Translations under genes and position numbers: made by a program
Assembly (NCBI RefSeq): GCF_014203115.1
Contig: NZ_JACHIJ010000002.1
Coordinates: 806,001 to 870,000, forward strand
Length of the DNA stretch: 64,000 bases
Direction: 5' to 3'
Origin: Afipia massiliensis
Lineage (GTDB): Bacteria > Pseudomonadota > Alphaproteobacteria > Rhizobiales > Xanthobacteraceae
Notes under the pieces: generated by a model
What the model saw: the letters and a program-made list of their open reading frames with translations, nothing else
Databases searched by the model: none
What the model was told of the DNA's origin: nothing
Shown: in pieces, positions 42,626 to 50,596 of the stretch
Position numbering within the stretch: the first letter of the stretch is position 1
Layout of the letters: each line of letters opens with the position of its first letter

Positions 42626-44377
42626 TCAGCGGCCCAGTCCTCGTGAGCGCCCAAAGCCCCATTCGACACCGCCGTCGGCGCGTGCAAGACCTGCGACGTG
42701 CCGGCCAACATGCCGTTCCAGCGACGGCGACCAGGGAACGAGGCTGAATCCGAAGCCATCGTCAATCATGGCAAAGCGGCCGGAGGTCAGGCTGAGGCGG
42801 CGGATATATTGTCCTGAAATCTGCTCGCCGGTTTCTGCTGGTCGGTAGGGCCGTCCAGTCTCACCAGCAAGGCCCGCGGCGACGGCATCGATCTCCTGGC
42901 GGCGAAGCGTCGCCAAGAGATCCCGTGCGAGCACGACGCGGTCACCGTAGCGGCGGGCCAGTCCCTCGCCGACAAGATGCGCCGTGCGCTCCTCCATCGC
43001 CTGGCGCGCCTCTGCGCCAAAACCTCCCAATGCAAACGTCGCCGCATCTTTCGCCACCAAACGGTGATCGAGCCAGGTCGCCCCGCGAGCTGTGATCTGA
43101 ACCGTGAGATCGACGTCGGAACGTGACACCAGGCTCAACGTGAGAGACCGATCATCAGCGCGTCCGAAACGGCGAACTTCAACCAAACCGCCCGGAGGCG
43201 AAGCATTCGCCAAAGCGCCAGTCGCAGCAAACCGGACGTGATGGATGCGCCCGTCAACGCCGTCGATGACGGCATAGGCCTGCCCGCTCAATTCATCGTG
43301 CAGGCCGGTCTCGATCAGACGGCCGATGACAGGAGACGGCGCATGCGCAGTCTCGATGACATAGTCGCCCATTGCCCTCTCTTGACCCTGCCCCGTCATC
43401 GCGCGGTGCATGGTCTTGATAATGTCGCCGCGAACCGCGAGGTCGCGCAGCACGGTCTCGGCGTCAGGCCTGAGCGTCCACCGGCCGGGGCCATCCGCAG
43501 ATGCCAATCCCATGCGCTCGAGACGCTGCAAACGCCCGACCATCAGGCGGCGGATCTGCCCATCGCCCGCACTGGCTTCGGGCGGCCGAAGATCGATCAG
43601 ACCGGCCTCGTTTGCTTCGCGCCGGATCTCGGTGTCGAGCCGCGTCCATCGCTCCGCCTCGACCTCGCGTTCCAGCCCGGAGCGAATGGCATGCTCGGGC
43701 TTGGGGCCGAGTTCGAGCGCGACCAGATCTTCGGCCCGAGATCGCAAACCGCGGCTGATGTAATCACGCGCGATCACAAGATCGCCGCCATCCTGCGTGA
43801 CGCCGCGGACCAGGAGGTGGACATGCGAATTGTCGGTGTTCCAATGGTCGATAGCAACCCAATCCAGTCTCGTCCCGAGATCGTGCTCCATCTGCCCGAC
43901 GAGATCGCGGGTGAAGGCACGCAGGTCGCTCATCTCGCCGGAGTCCTCAGGCGAGATGATGAAACGGAAATGATGCCGGTCGCCGCCGCAGCGCGCCATG
44001 AACGCCTTGTCGTCGGTATCGTCGCCTGCGGCGTCGAACATGCGGCCGTGGCTGCCATCCTGGGTGACGCCGTCTCGCTTGAGGTACGCGACGTGTGCGC
44101 TCAGCGGCGCCGTTCGCGCCTGCTGCGATGAATTCCGCACGATCCTCGCCTTGATCACCACGCGCCGCTGCGCGCCGAGCAGCCGGCTGCGGCCGAAGGA
44201 TGCTCCGCCGCGCCCGAACCGCGATCCGCGGCGCCGGCCGGCCACACCGCCGCCGCCCTCCCCACCTTCCTTCTTCGCGGCCCTGAGCACCTGATGAACG
44301 AACGGTTTGTGCCGACCTGATCCGCGATTGCCGATACGGCCTGGCCGGACGCGGAAATCGTCGTCGCGGTCGTTCAT
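42626..44377 (-). CDS. rlxS: relaxase with DUF3363 (RlxS-like)
   Basis: A 583-residue mobilisation nuclease. A basic Gly/Arg-rich N-terminus precedes the relaxase domain (about residues 70-260), with APLSAHVAYLKRDGVT, HFRFIISPEDSGEM and the metal-binding His cluster in IDHWNTDNSHVHLLVRG, then ARDYISRGLRSRAEDL with a candidate catalytic Tyr. The DUF3363 domain covers about 270-580. It should nick the element at oriT and lead the strand through TraG. The origin of transfer was not identified; it may lie in the gaps near this gene. Confidence 0.94.
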   Translation of the reverse strand: MNDRDDDFRVRPGRIGNRGSGRHKPFVHQVLRAAKKEGGEGGGGVAGRRRGSRFGRGGASFGRSRLLGAQRRVVIKARIVRNSSQQARTAPLSAHVAYLKRDGVTQDGSHGRMFDAAGDDTDDKAFMARCGGDRHHFRFIISPEDSGEMSDLRAFTRDLVGQMEHDLGTRLDWVAIDHWNTDNSHVHLLVRGVTQDGGDLVIARDYISRGLRSRAEDLVALELGPKPEHAIRSGLEREVEAERWTRLDTEIRREANEAGLIDLRPPEASAGDGQIRRLMVGRLQRLERMGLASADGPGRWTLRPDAETVLRDLAVRGDIIKTMHRAMTGQGQERAMGDYVIETAHAPSPVIGRLIETGLHDELSGQAYAVIDGVDGRIHHVRFAATGALANASPPGGLVEVRRFGRADDRSLTLSLVSRSDVDLTVQITARGATWLDHRLVAKDAATFALGGFGAEARQAMEERTAHLVGEGLARRYGDRVVLARDLLATLRRQEIDAVAAGLAGETGRPYRPAETGEQISGQYIRRLSLTSGRFAMIDDGFGFSLVPWSPSLERHVGRHVAGLARADGGVEWGFGRSRGLGR

Positions 44378-44595
44378 GGCATCCGCCGCGAGACGCGCAT
44401 CGTTGTCGCCATCGAGCCGGGGAATCCGCCAATGGTGCCGAAAACAGCGTTGTTCTTGTTGGCTCTTTCTCTTCGCGCGGCACGCGCGCCGACCGACGCC
44501 CCCGCGGGAAGACCAGCCACGTCAGTGGCTTGGCTCCTGCGCGGGGGCATCTCTTTTATCTTGCCATCAATCTGCCGTTGGTTTTGTGCGGACAT
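44374..44595 (-). CDS. possible small basic protein before the relaxase
   Basis: A 73-codon frame (MSAQNQRQIDGKIKEMPPRR) whose stop overlaps the relaxase ATG (ATGA), filling most of the gap between the transglycosylase and relaxase genes. It is basic and Ala/Arg-rich without a recognised fold. The coupled ends favour translation; the amino-acid composition is not distinctive, so it may be chance. Confidence 0.3.
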   Translation of the reverse strand: MSAQNQRQIDGKIKEMPPRRSQATDVAGLPAGASVGARAARRERANKNNAVFGTIGGFPGSMATTMRVSRRMP

Positions 44596-44651
44596 GGCCT
44601 GTTCGCAATGAGCAGACAGGCGTTCTGTGCCGCCATGAATTCGCATGCGCA

Positions 44652-45419
44652 TCATGGCCGCTCTTTCTTGCCGGAAAGCGGGATGAAGAGTGCTTCGCGT
44701 GACGGCGAGAATGGTTTCGCTTGTGATGCGCCTGTGTCTTTGGCTGGTGATCTCGATGTCTTGACCAGCATGCTGGCGGTGTCGCTCTGGCTGCGCTCGG
44801 CGCGTTTGGCGAAGAGCGCAGACGCGGGCCATTCCTGATCCTGCGCCAGGTCGATGGTGTCGCTGACGGCTGGCAGTGTTCCGGCCAACCGCACAGCGAG
44901 CCGGGCGACATAGGCGCGCGTTTCCAGCGGCAACGGCCGCGCGGTGGTCAGATAGTCCTGATAGCGTTCCGGTCCTGCATTGTAGGCGGCGAGAAAGCCG
45001 GAGGCGCCGAAGCGGTCGAACATTTCGCGCAAGTACGCTGCGCCCGCCATGATGTTGTCGTGGGGATCGTAGGGATCGCCTCCAAGCGCATACCGGACGC
45101 GTAGGGCATCGTAGGTTTTCGGCATGACCTGCATCAGGCCGATGGCGCCTTTCGATGACAACGCGTGCGCATCGCCGTGGCTTTCGACGTCCATGACCGC
45201 GCGAATCCAGATGGGCGGAATGGCAAAGCGCTCGGCTGCTTCCGTCACGATGGGCTCGTAGCGGGAGCGGTGATCGGATGCAGCGCCTGGAACTGGTTCG
45301 GGATGGGCCGGAACGGAAAGAACGCAGACGGCGGCGACAATGACGGTGCGCAGAAGAGGTTGTTTGCGGCGCGCCGTGGTCACGTGTGATCGCACCACGA
45401 CAGAGGAAGGTTTACGCAT
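44652..45419 (-). CDS. conjugation lytic transglycosylase (VirB1-like)
   Basis: A 255-residue exported protein: signal anchor about residues 22-45, SLT domain about 55-165 with catalytic Glu in RAVMDVESHGDAHAL, then GAIGLMQVMPKTYDALR, NIMAGAAYLREMFDRFG and LAAYNAGPERYQDY. A Lys/Ser-rich tail follows. It locally opens peptidoglycan for the mating channel. Gene order transglycosylase-relaxase-traG is standard for R7A-type elements. Confidence 0.92.
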   Translation of the reverse strand: MRKPSSVVVRSHVTTARRKQPLLRTVIVAAVCVLSVPAHPEPVPGAASDHRSRYEPIVTEAAERFAIPPIWIRAVMDVESHGDAHALSSKGAIGLMQVMPKTYDALRVRYALGGDPYDPHDNIMAGAAYLREMFDRFGASGFLAAYNAGPERYQDYLTTARPLPLETRAYVARLAVRLAGTLPAVSDTIDLAQDQEWPASALFAKRAERSQSDTASMLVKTSRSPAKDTGASQAKPFSPSREALFIPLSGKKERP

Positions 45420-45454
45420 TGTGTCGCCCTCGCCTGCTTCAGCCCTGACGCCTG

Positions 45455-45784
45455 TCAGGCCGCGGCTTGACGCCGTGTGGGACGGGTCCAGATCAGATGG
45501 AAGGTCTTGCCGTCGCTGGTCGCGGGAAACAGATTGGCGCGCAGCGGCTGCACGAAGCTCGGATCGTCGATCACAAGCGAGACATAGTCGCCTATCTTGT
45601 CGCTACGACGCTTCCAGCCCGCGCCGATTTCAGCATCTTCGGCGAGAGCGCGGTAGTTTGGTGCGTTCTCGGACTCCGTGGCGATGGCCGGGACGATGAC
45701 GATCACATGCCGTTTCAGCATCAGCGTATTGATGGTCCCGGTGAAGCCGTCAGTGGTGCGGGTGAACGTGCCGATATGCGCCAT
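45455..45784 (-). CDS. DUF736 protein (first copy)
   Basis: A 109-residue protein of the DUF736 family: MAHIGTFTRTTDGFTGTINTL, a middle AEIGAGWKRRSDKIGDYVSLVIDDPSF and PLRANLFPATSDGKTFHLIW. The predicted all-beta fold resembles single-strand-binding-like proteins, but no activity is established. A second, better conserved copy is at 49.1 kb. It follows TraF and precedes the transglycosylase in the transfer operon. Confidence 0.92.
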   Translation of the reverse strand: MAHIGTFTRTTDGFTGTINTLMLKRHVIVIVPAIATESENAPNYRALAEDAEIGAGWKRRSDKIGDYVSLVIDDPSFVQPLRANLFPATSDGKTFHLIWTRPTRRQAAA

Positions 45785-45816
45785 AGTTATCTCCTTTGGT
45801 TACATACGAACGGAAT

Positions 45817-46365
45817 TCAGTCGGTTGGCGCGAACCAGACGAAGCGGCCGTCGCCGTCTTCATCGGTCCACACCGGAACGGCGCGCGCGATAATCGCGCT
45901 GCGCGGCAGGACGCCGAAGTAGCGGCCGTCGAGGCTGTCGTCGCTGTCCCAGTTCATGAGAAAGATTTCGTCGTCGCCGACGCGATGGCAGCCTTGCCAT
46001 GACGGAAGCGGACGATTGCGGCTGTCACGCAGCCGCGATGGCGAAGGCAGCGCGACCGCATCAACCGTTATGGTGACATTGGCGCGGCAGACCTCCTGCC
46101 CTGGCAAAGCCACCACGCGTTTGAGAAGCGGGACGCCAAGCGGCAGGTAGCCGTTGAGATCGAGCGCGGTGGCGAGCGGCTCGGGAAGCCGGACGGCCAC
46201 CAATGTCGTCACAGTGACATCTGCGTCCGGGTCCAGACGATAGAGTCCGCGCGGAATACTGGGTGTGAGATTCCAGATGTAATGCGGCGTGCGGTCAGGC
46301 GCACTTGCGCCGATCGCACCGATGCCGATGGCCGCAATCAGAATGGCGCGCCAGCGGGGATTCAT
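45817..46365 (-). CDS. traF: TraF-type S26 signal peptidase
   Basis: A 182-residue S26 peptidase with an N-terminal membrane segment (about residues 7-21), the catalytic Ser in NLTPSIPRGLYRL (about 36), and the catalytic Lys in GVPLLKRVVALPGQEVC (about 82). Conserved DEIFLMNWDSDDSLDGRYFGVLPRSAI follows. TraF matures the conjugative pilin in P-type systems. The stop of the upstream DUF2840 gene overlaps its start. Confidence 0.93.
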   Translation of the reverse strand: MNPRWRAILIAAIGIGAIGASAPDRTPHYIWNLTPSIPRGLYRLDPDADVTVTTLVAVRLPEPLATALDLNGYLPLGVPLLKRVVALPGQEVCRANVTITVDAVALPSPSRLRDSRNRPLPSWQGCHRVGDDEIFLMNWDSDDSLDGRYFGVLPRSAIIARAVPVWTDEDGDGRFVWFAPTD

Positions 46366-46859
46366 AGCGCGATCTTTCGGCGTTTCAGCCAGGCCTGATG
46401 GCGGCCCGGCGTGTAGCGTCGCGGCGTCTCGCCAACGCTGAGGCGGTTGTGAATGTGCAGCCAGTGATCCGGCGCAACGTCGGCAGGGTCGATACCGAGA
46501 GCCTCGACGGCATCGATGGCCTGAAGCGCGCGTTCGATCTTCGGCCAGGCGGTCAGCGACAACAGGACGGCGGCGCCCGGCGCGACAAGCGGCACCGTGG
46601 TGAAGCCCTCGCCGTGTCCGACGGCGCGCAGGATATCGATCCGCGACGAGGTCGTGCCGTAGGTGTTTCCGGTCCAGCGCAACACGGCGAAGACGGCTCC
46701 GGGCGCAAAGCTTGCGCGCCGGCGTTCGCGGTCAAGATGCTGAATGGCAGCAGGATGGCCGAAGCGTAGGCGATGCTCGATTCTTTTGGCGCGCCAGACG
46801 AGATCGACATCGGTGCGCATATCGGCGGTGTGGGCTGCGCGGTTCGCGAGCATGATCAT
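46362..46859 (-). CDS. DUF2840 protein
   Basis: Start at 46859 overlaps the stop of the excisionase-like gene (ATGA), giving 165 residues. Family features: TDVDLVWRAKRIEHRLRFG, FAPGAVFAVLRWTGNTYGT, RIDILRAV and a late DHWLHIHNRLSVGETPRRYT. Function unknown; the family is almost confined to this operon type, between rdfS and traF. Confidence 0.9.
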   Translation of the reverse strand: MIMLANRAAHTADMRTDVDLVWRAKRIEHRLRFGHPAAIQHLDRERRRASFAPGAVFAVLRWTGNTYGTTSSRIDILRAVGHGEGFTTVPLVAPGAAVLLSLTAWPKIERALQAIDAVEALGIDPADVAPDHWLHIHNRLSVGETPRRYTPGRHQAWLKRRKIAL

Positions 46860-47131
46860 CGCGTCCCGCCCGTGCGTGGTGTCAGCTTGAGGACGAGCGG
46901 CTTGGCAGCGGGAATGACGCGCGCGTTGGGATCGTTGGTCGACTCCCGCAAGCCAATATCGGCCCAGGCGCGAATATCCGCGATCGCATAGACGACACGT
47001 CCGCCGAGTTTGCGGTAACGTGGACCGGTGCCGTAGGTGCGATGCTTTTCCAGCGTCCGCGGCGAAAGCCCGAGCAAACGAGCCGCCTCCGGCGTGCGCA
47101 GAAACCGTTCGAATTGATCCTTGTCGGCCAT
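46856..47131 (-). CDS. rdfS: AlpA/excisionase-like helix-turn-helix protein (RdfS-like)
   Basis: Start at 47131 (MADKDQFERFLRTPEAARLLG), 91 residues. A winged MerR/excisionase-type helix-turn-helix occupies about residues 8-65: LRTPEAARLLGLSPRTLEKHR, TGPRYRKLGGRVVYAIADIRAW. In ICEMlSymR7A the protein in this position, RdfS, is the recombination directionality factor that drives excision and also starts the transfer operon. Here the same downstream order (DUF2840, traF, DUF736, transglycosylase, relaxase, traG) is kept, so the same role is likely. About 170 bases upstream separate it from the split activator gene and should contain its promoter. Confidence 0.85.
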   Translation of the reverse strand: MADKDQFERFLRTPEAARLLGLSPRTLEKHRTYGTGPRYRKLGGRVVYAIADIRAWADIGLRESTNDPNARVIPAAKPLVLKLTPRTGGTR

Positions 47132-47305
47132 GGTGCGCGATCCGCAACAAACCACCACCGTCGACGTATCTCGGTGGAATGCGCGCAGTCTGGCGTAATC
47201 GGGGGCCTTGGGAGGATGACGAAGATGGCGCTCGTGATTTTGTCCATCCCCCCTTAGAACGTCGGCACGGTGTCTGTGCGACTGCTGGCGTCCGCTGGCT
47301 GCGCG

Positions 47306-47809
47306 CTAGTAGCCGAGCAGAAGATCGAGATAGCCGCCTTGCATGCGGCCGATGGCGTCACGGACGATGCGAATGATCTGCGCCCGCGTCGACGATGTCA
47401 GCCAGTCCCGGCGGCTTTGATGCCGCACGCCGGGATCGAGAAGGACTTCCGCAAGTTCGCGGTAAGTCGCATGTTCCTGCCAGCCATCAAGCGCACGCAG
47501 CATGAGAATGAGGCGACGACGCTGCTGTTGCGTCAGTGGCAGGACAGGCTTTGTCGCAGGATTGCCCTGCAGCCGATGCCACACCCGAAGGGTAGCAATG
47601 AGGCGGTGCGGGGTAATGGCGTCCATCGTCACCGACGCTGCGACCGGCGCGTCAGCGGCGATCGTGCCGCTGATCATGACCTGCTGGAGATCGCCATTGT
47701 CAGGCCACAGCGCGTGCTGATTGCCCCTATGTGCGATTGCCAGAACCGCGCTTGGAAAGACGTCGGGATGAAGGCTGCTGCTGCTCGCCACCGGGCTGGT
47801 GTGGAACAC
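47306..47809 (-). CDS. fseA: DUF2285 half of a split FseA-like activator
   Basis: This frame encodes the DUF2285 C-terminal part. Its first usable codon may be GTG at 47809, but the frame is open back to about 47960, and upstream residues FPCDPALRCNQARAVWDVAVQ still match family members in which DUF6499-type and DUF2285 parts are fused. It contains HALWPDNGDLQQVMISGTIA, LTQQQRRRLILMLRALDGWQ, TYRELAEVLLD and a final AQIIRIVRDAIGRMQGGYLDLLLG helix-turn-helix. In Mesorhizobium the equivalent halves (Msi172, Msi171) are joined by a programmed +1 frameshift into FseA, the activator of rdfS. The gene would thus be expressed mainly as a fusion with the upstream frame. Confidence 0.82.
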   Translation of the reverse strand: MFHTSPVASSSSLHPDVFPSAVLAIAHRGNQHALWPDNGDLQQVMISGTIAADAPVAASVTMDAITPHRLIATLRVWHRLQGNPATKPVLPLTQQQRRRLILMLRALDGWQEHATYRELAEVLLDPGVRHQSRRDWLTSSTRAQIIRIVRDAIGRMQGGYLDLLLGY

Positions 47810-48086
47810 GACGGCCGCGGGTTGAACTGCGACATCCCAGACGGCCCGGGCCTGGTTGCACCGGAGCGCCGGGTCGCAAGGGAAAGCCCAGGCCCCAGCG
47901 CCGAACGAGCGCCAGGACCGCCTCCAGATCGTTCTGATTTCCGGTTTCCAACATGCGGCTCATCGCCTCGAAATCACGGCGGTAGTCAGAATTGCGCCGC
48001 AGGAATTCCCACGCCAGTCCGAGACGCTGCGCGTGCTTCAGATAGCCGCTTGCGTCGGCTGATCGCCAACCTCCGTGATCCGGCAT
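47727..48086 (-). CDS. N-terminal (DUF6499-like) half of the split FseA-like activator
   Basis: Start at 48086 (MPDHGGWRSADASGYLKHA) with CTGGAGG upstream; 119 residues before a stop at 47727. Conserved part about residues 1-65: LAWEFLRRNSDYRRDFEAM, EAVLALVRRWGLGFPLRP. Beyond that the residues are Arg/Gly/Ser-rich without family resemblance, as expected if ribosomes should leave this frame near codon 69. It corresponds to Msi172 of ICEMlSymR7A. Overlap with the DUF2285 frame is in the +1 register. Confidence 0.82.
   Translation of the reverse strand: MPDHGGWRSADASGYLKHAQRLGLAWEFLRRNSDYRRDFEAMSRMLETGNQNDLEAVLALVRRWGLGFPLRPGAPVQPGPGRLGCRSSTRGRRVPHQPGGEQQQPSSRRLSKRGSGNRT
47877..47887 (-). other. 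candidate +1 frameshift site in the FseA-like gene
   Basis: On the minus strand GGC TTT CCC TTG is read in the first frame. Family similarity in frame one continues to GFP and in the +1 frame resumes at CDPALRC, so the shift must fall on or next to the CCC codon; skipping one C gives GFPCDPAL. It is either a programmed slippery site or an extra C. Confidence 0.6.
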
Positions 48087-48256
48087 GCCGTACCTCCAGC
48101 AATCTGCGTGAAGAGAGTCATGGGCCGTCCCGTTGCGGAGTATTCCGGGGACCTGTGCAGGCCAGAAGAGTCGCGGGTGCAAAGCGTTTTGCAGGGGCAG
48201 CAGGTCACGCCGCCCCGGTGGCGGGAGCCGGCGGCAAAAATGTTCGATATTTCAGT

Positions 48257-48517
48257 CTACTGCGGCGGCTTGAGGAAGCCGCGATAGCCGGTTGTGGTCA
48301 TCCAGCGCGCCCGTGCAAGATGGCTGTCATGCACGCGCCGCGCGCGTTCGGGCTCTTTGTCCGGATCAATCCCGAAGATGATCTGCACCGCCTCGCGCCA
48401 ATCGGCCCCTTCGTGATCGGCATCGAGCAAGCGAAGGTAGATCTCGACATGCCCCTCATCGTAGGGCGTCAGATGCGGCACATCGGGCGGTTGATCATCG
48501 AAAGCGTCTGTCGCCAT
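48257..48517 (-). CDS. qseM: small DUF2285 protein, QseM-like antiactivator
   Basis: Start at 48517 (MATDAFDDQPPDVP), 86 residues; a longer start at 48541 is possible. The DUF2285-type core reads LTPYDEGHVEIYLRLLDADHEG, DWREAVQIIFGIDPDKEPERA, HDSHLARARWMTTTGYR. In ICEMlSymR7A, QseM is a free-standing DUF2285 protein that binds and blocks FseA and TraR; the divergent repressor gene next to it fits that arrangement. Expected to hold the element quiescent in most cells. Role is by analogy. Confidence 0.82.
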   Translation of the reverse strand: MATDAFDDQPPDVPHLTPYDEGHVEIYLRLLDADHEGADWREAVQIIFGIDPDKEPERARRVHDSHLARARWMTTTGYRGFLKPPQ

Positions 48518-48675
48518 AGGTGGTCCATTCCGATTGAGCATGGATGGCGGGCGACCCTAAGACAGAGATGCCGCGCCGCCATGACAGAATTGCGACTATC
48601 AAGGACCTGGTTGTCCGCTGGCGCTTCCAAACCCGACAGTCCCGAGGCGAGCCTTGGAGTTTGGAACGGCGGGCT

Positions 48676-48699
48676 GGAGCATTTTGTCGAAAATACTCC
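48676..48699. promoter_or_regulatory. inverted-repeat operator between qseM and qseC
   Basis: A 24-base imperfect palindrome: outer arms GGAG and CTCC, inner arms ATTTT and AAAAT, centre near GTCG. A related half-site GGAATACTC lies at 48705-48713, and a perfect GGAGTATTCC at 48137-48146 before the FseA-like gene. It is placed as expected for QseC operators controlling both divergent genes. Confidence 0.65.
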
Positions 48700-48734
48700 G
48701 TGGTGGAATACTCTACAAGCCGAACACTCACCGC

Positions 48735-48962
48735 ATGCGTTTACGGGACGTGTTTGCTCGCAATCTGCGCCGTGCCCGGCAGGCCAAAAGCCTGTCGCAA
48801 GAGGCGCTGGCGCATGATGCGGACGTCGACCGGACTTATATCAGTTCGCTGGAGCGCGGCACCTATGCCGCCAGCATCGACACGGTCGAGAAGCTGGCAA
48901 ACGTCCTCGGCATCGAACCTGACGAATTGCTGCGGCGCACTTCGGCGCGCGGCAAGAGCTAA
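48735..48962 (+). CDS. qseC: XRE-family regulator, QseC-like
   Basis: Start at 48735 (MRLRDVFARNLRRARQAK), 75 residues. One Cro/CI-type helix-turn-helix covers almost the whole protein: SLSQEALAHDADVDRTYISSLERGTYAASIDTVEKLANVLGI. It is divergent from the QseM-like gene with a palindrome between them. QseC in ICEMlSymR7A represses or activates qseM and itself by binding such operators, making a bistable switch over transfer. The longer open frame upstream overlaps the operator and lacks coding character. Confidence 0.85.
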   Translation: MRLRDVFARNLRRARQAKSLSQEALAHDADVDRTYISSLERGTYAASIDTVEKLANVLGIEPDELLRRTSARGKS

Positions 48963-49076
48963 GCGATGACTCTCTGCTGAGCGCGAAAAAGGCCGCGCGG
49001 CCGTGCGGAGGCCGCGACCTGGAAGCAGGACAGGAGCGATGCCCCGCCTTGCGGCGGGGCATCGGGAGCCGGCTGG

Positions 49077-49400
49077 TCAGTCGGCGTTGGCCTTGCGGGG
49101 GCGGGACCAGATCAGCGTCTGCGTCTCGCCGGCCTCGTCTTCGACCAGGTTCGCGTAGATTGGGCCGGTGAAGCTCGGGTCGTCGAGCTTGACCGAGTGA
49201 TACGGGCGACCCTCGGTGGAGCGCTTGGCCCAAGCGGCGCCGATCTCGACTCGGCCGACATAGATGCGGTGGGACGGCGCGTTCTCGTTGCTGCTCGCCG
49301 GTTCACCGACGAGGCGGACGTTCTTGGCCTTGAGGCTGAGGGTGACGATCTCGCCGGTGAAGCCGTTTTCGGTCTTCGTGAAGGTGCCGATGTTCGCCAT
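49077..49400 (-). CDS. DUF736 protein (second copy)
   Basis: Start at 49400 (MANIGTFTKTENGFTGEI) with AGGAGAA upstream, 107 residues. Typical DUF736: SHRIYVGRVEIGAAWAKRS, HSVKLDDPSFTGPIYANL, DEAGETQTLIWSR. The open frame extends further upstream without resemblance to the family. About half the residues match the copy at 45.5 kb, so the two are diverged paralogues with probably different roles. It is preceded by a long leader related to that of the DUF2493 gene. Confidence 0.93.
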   Translation of the reverse strand: MANIGTFTKTENGFTGEIVTLSLKAKNVRLVGEPASSNENAPSHRIYVGRVEIGAAWAKRSTEGRPYHSVKLDDPSFTGPIYANLVEDEAGETQTLIWSRPRKANAD

Positions 49401-49957
49401 GATAGTTCTCCTTGCTCTCTGTTTCCGAGCCGCGACCATCGCGGTCTCGATGGCGACCGACTGGCTGGAGACGAGCGACGCCGCATCCGCTTTTAGGACC
49501 GAAGCGCAGCGGAGGATGCCAGGCGGGCAACTTTCTTGTCTCGCGAGGAATGGCGGCGCAGCCGCCAGGGGAAGAAAGTTGAACGACGGCATTGCGGCCA
49601 GTCGATCGAGGCGCAGCCGTTGTCCGGCCAAGGTCAGGCCATCGTAGACGTGAATGGACGCGCTTCTCGGAACAGGATCAGGCAAGGAGACGCGGCGAAC
49701 GCGCCCAGAAGCAAAGGTCAAAAGCGCGCCGGCGCATCCCTCACCTGGCACGGCGATAGCGTCGTATTCGCCGCCCGAGAGCAGCAAAGACACGCACGCG
49801 CGTCTGGCCCGCTTCTCGTCCGGGCCGACGCGCGGCCGGCAGCGATCCGATAACGTGCCCGGTCTCGATGGTCGTTGCCGACACCGTCATCGTGCCGATC
49901 AGCGGCGAACCGAAGACGGCCGGGATACCATGCGTTCTGGTTGCCGAGCCGCCAACG
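49401..49957. other. long leader and non-coding stretch before DUF736
   Basis: No gene is supported here although a minus-strand frame stays open. The part at 49430-49560 carries two boxes, ATGGCGAC and GCGGAGGATGCC, that recur in the same order before the DUF2493 gene, plus the stem CCGCGACCATCGCGG. The rest (49600-49957) shows scattered frames that may be remnants of a decayed gene. Confidence 0.45.
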
Positions 49958-50398
49958 CTATGACTGGACGGGCAGACGATATGCCTCCACACCGGCGGGC
50001 ATCGCTGCAAGGCGCAGCCAGGCCGTCGCGCCGATGGCAACAGCGTCGACAAGCGCGAAGACATGGCGCCATCCCTCGGATGGGATCGTGAGTCCTCCAA
50101 GCGTGAGGCTCGCATAATAACCGGCGAGCGACGCCGGAATGGTAAACGTCAATCCCAGAACAATGCGCAGGACAGGTGAATGCGCAGTCGCGAACGCCGT
50201 TTGTCCGATAGCGAGAACGAAGCCGGCGCTGAGAAGGCCGAGGATGATCGCACCGGCCGCTCCGGCTCCGGTCACGTGAGCATAGAAAGCGACGGACAGA
50301 CCGATGAAGAACGGCAACGCATAGACGGCAAGGCTGTAAAGAATCCAGCAGAAGACGCCGAGGCCGACGATGCTGAGTGGAATCGCGAGCGTAAGCAT
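49958..50398 (-). CDS. multi-span membrane protein of unknown function
   Basis: Start at 50398 (MLTLAIPLSIVGLGVFCW), 146 residues; an upstream start at 50569 would add 57 charged residues. Four hydrophobic helices lie near residues 4-25, 28-50, 52-74 and 78-100, with another near 118-135. No known motif. Such a protein often follows the DUF2493 gene in R7A-type elements. A role in entry exclusion or envelope adaptation is possible but unproven. Confidence 0.7.
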   Translation of the reverse strand: MLTLAIPLSIVGLGVFCWILYSLAVYALPFFIGLSVAFYAHVTGAGAAGAIILGLLSAGFVLAIGQTAFATAHSPVLRIVLGLTFTIPASLAGYYASLTLGGLTIPSEGWRHVFALVDAVAIGATAWLRLAAMPAGVEAYRLPVQS

Positions 50399-50596
50399 GG
50401 GTGGATGCTCCCGTGACAGAATGACAGGGTTTGTGCCTTCCACCACCTCCACGGCACGTTGATAGGTGTAATGGATGGCACTGTGCCCACCAAGCGAATT
50501 CCTGCTGTCGTCGTCATAGTGGTGACGCAGATCCGCATGGCGCGGCGAGCCGTCGCGCCAGTCGCGCATTGTGATTTTCGGAAACTGAGGCGGCGC

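Noticed and set aside
49401-49793. Upstream extension of the second DUF736 gene to 238 residues
   Set aside because: Family similarity and the AGGAGAA site begin at 49400; the upstream part matches a leader region shared with the DUF2493 gene.
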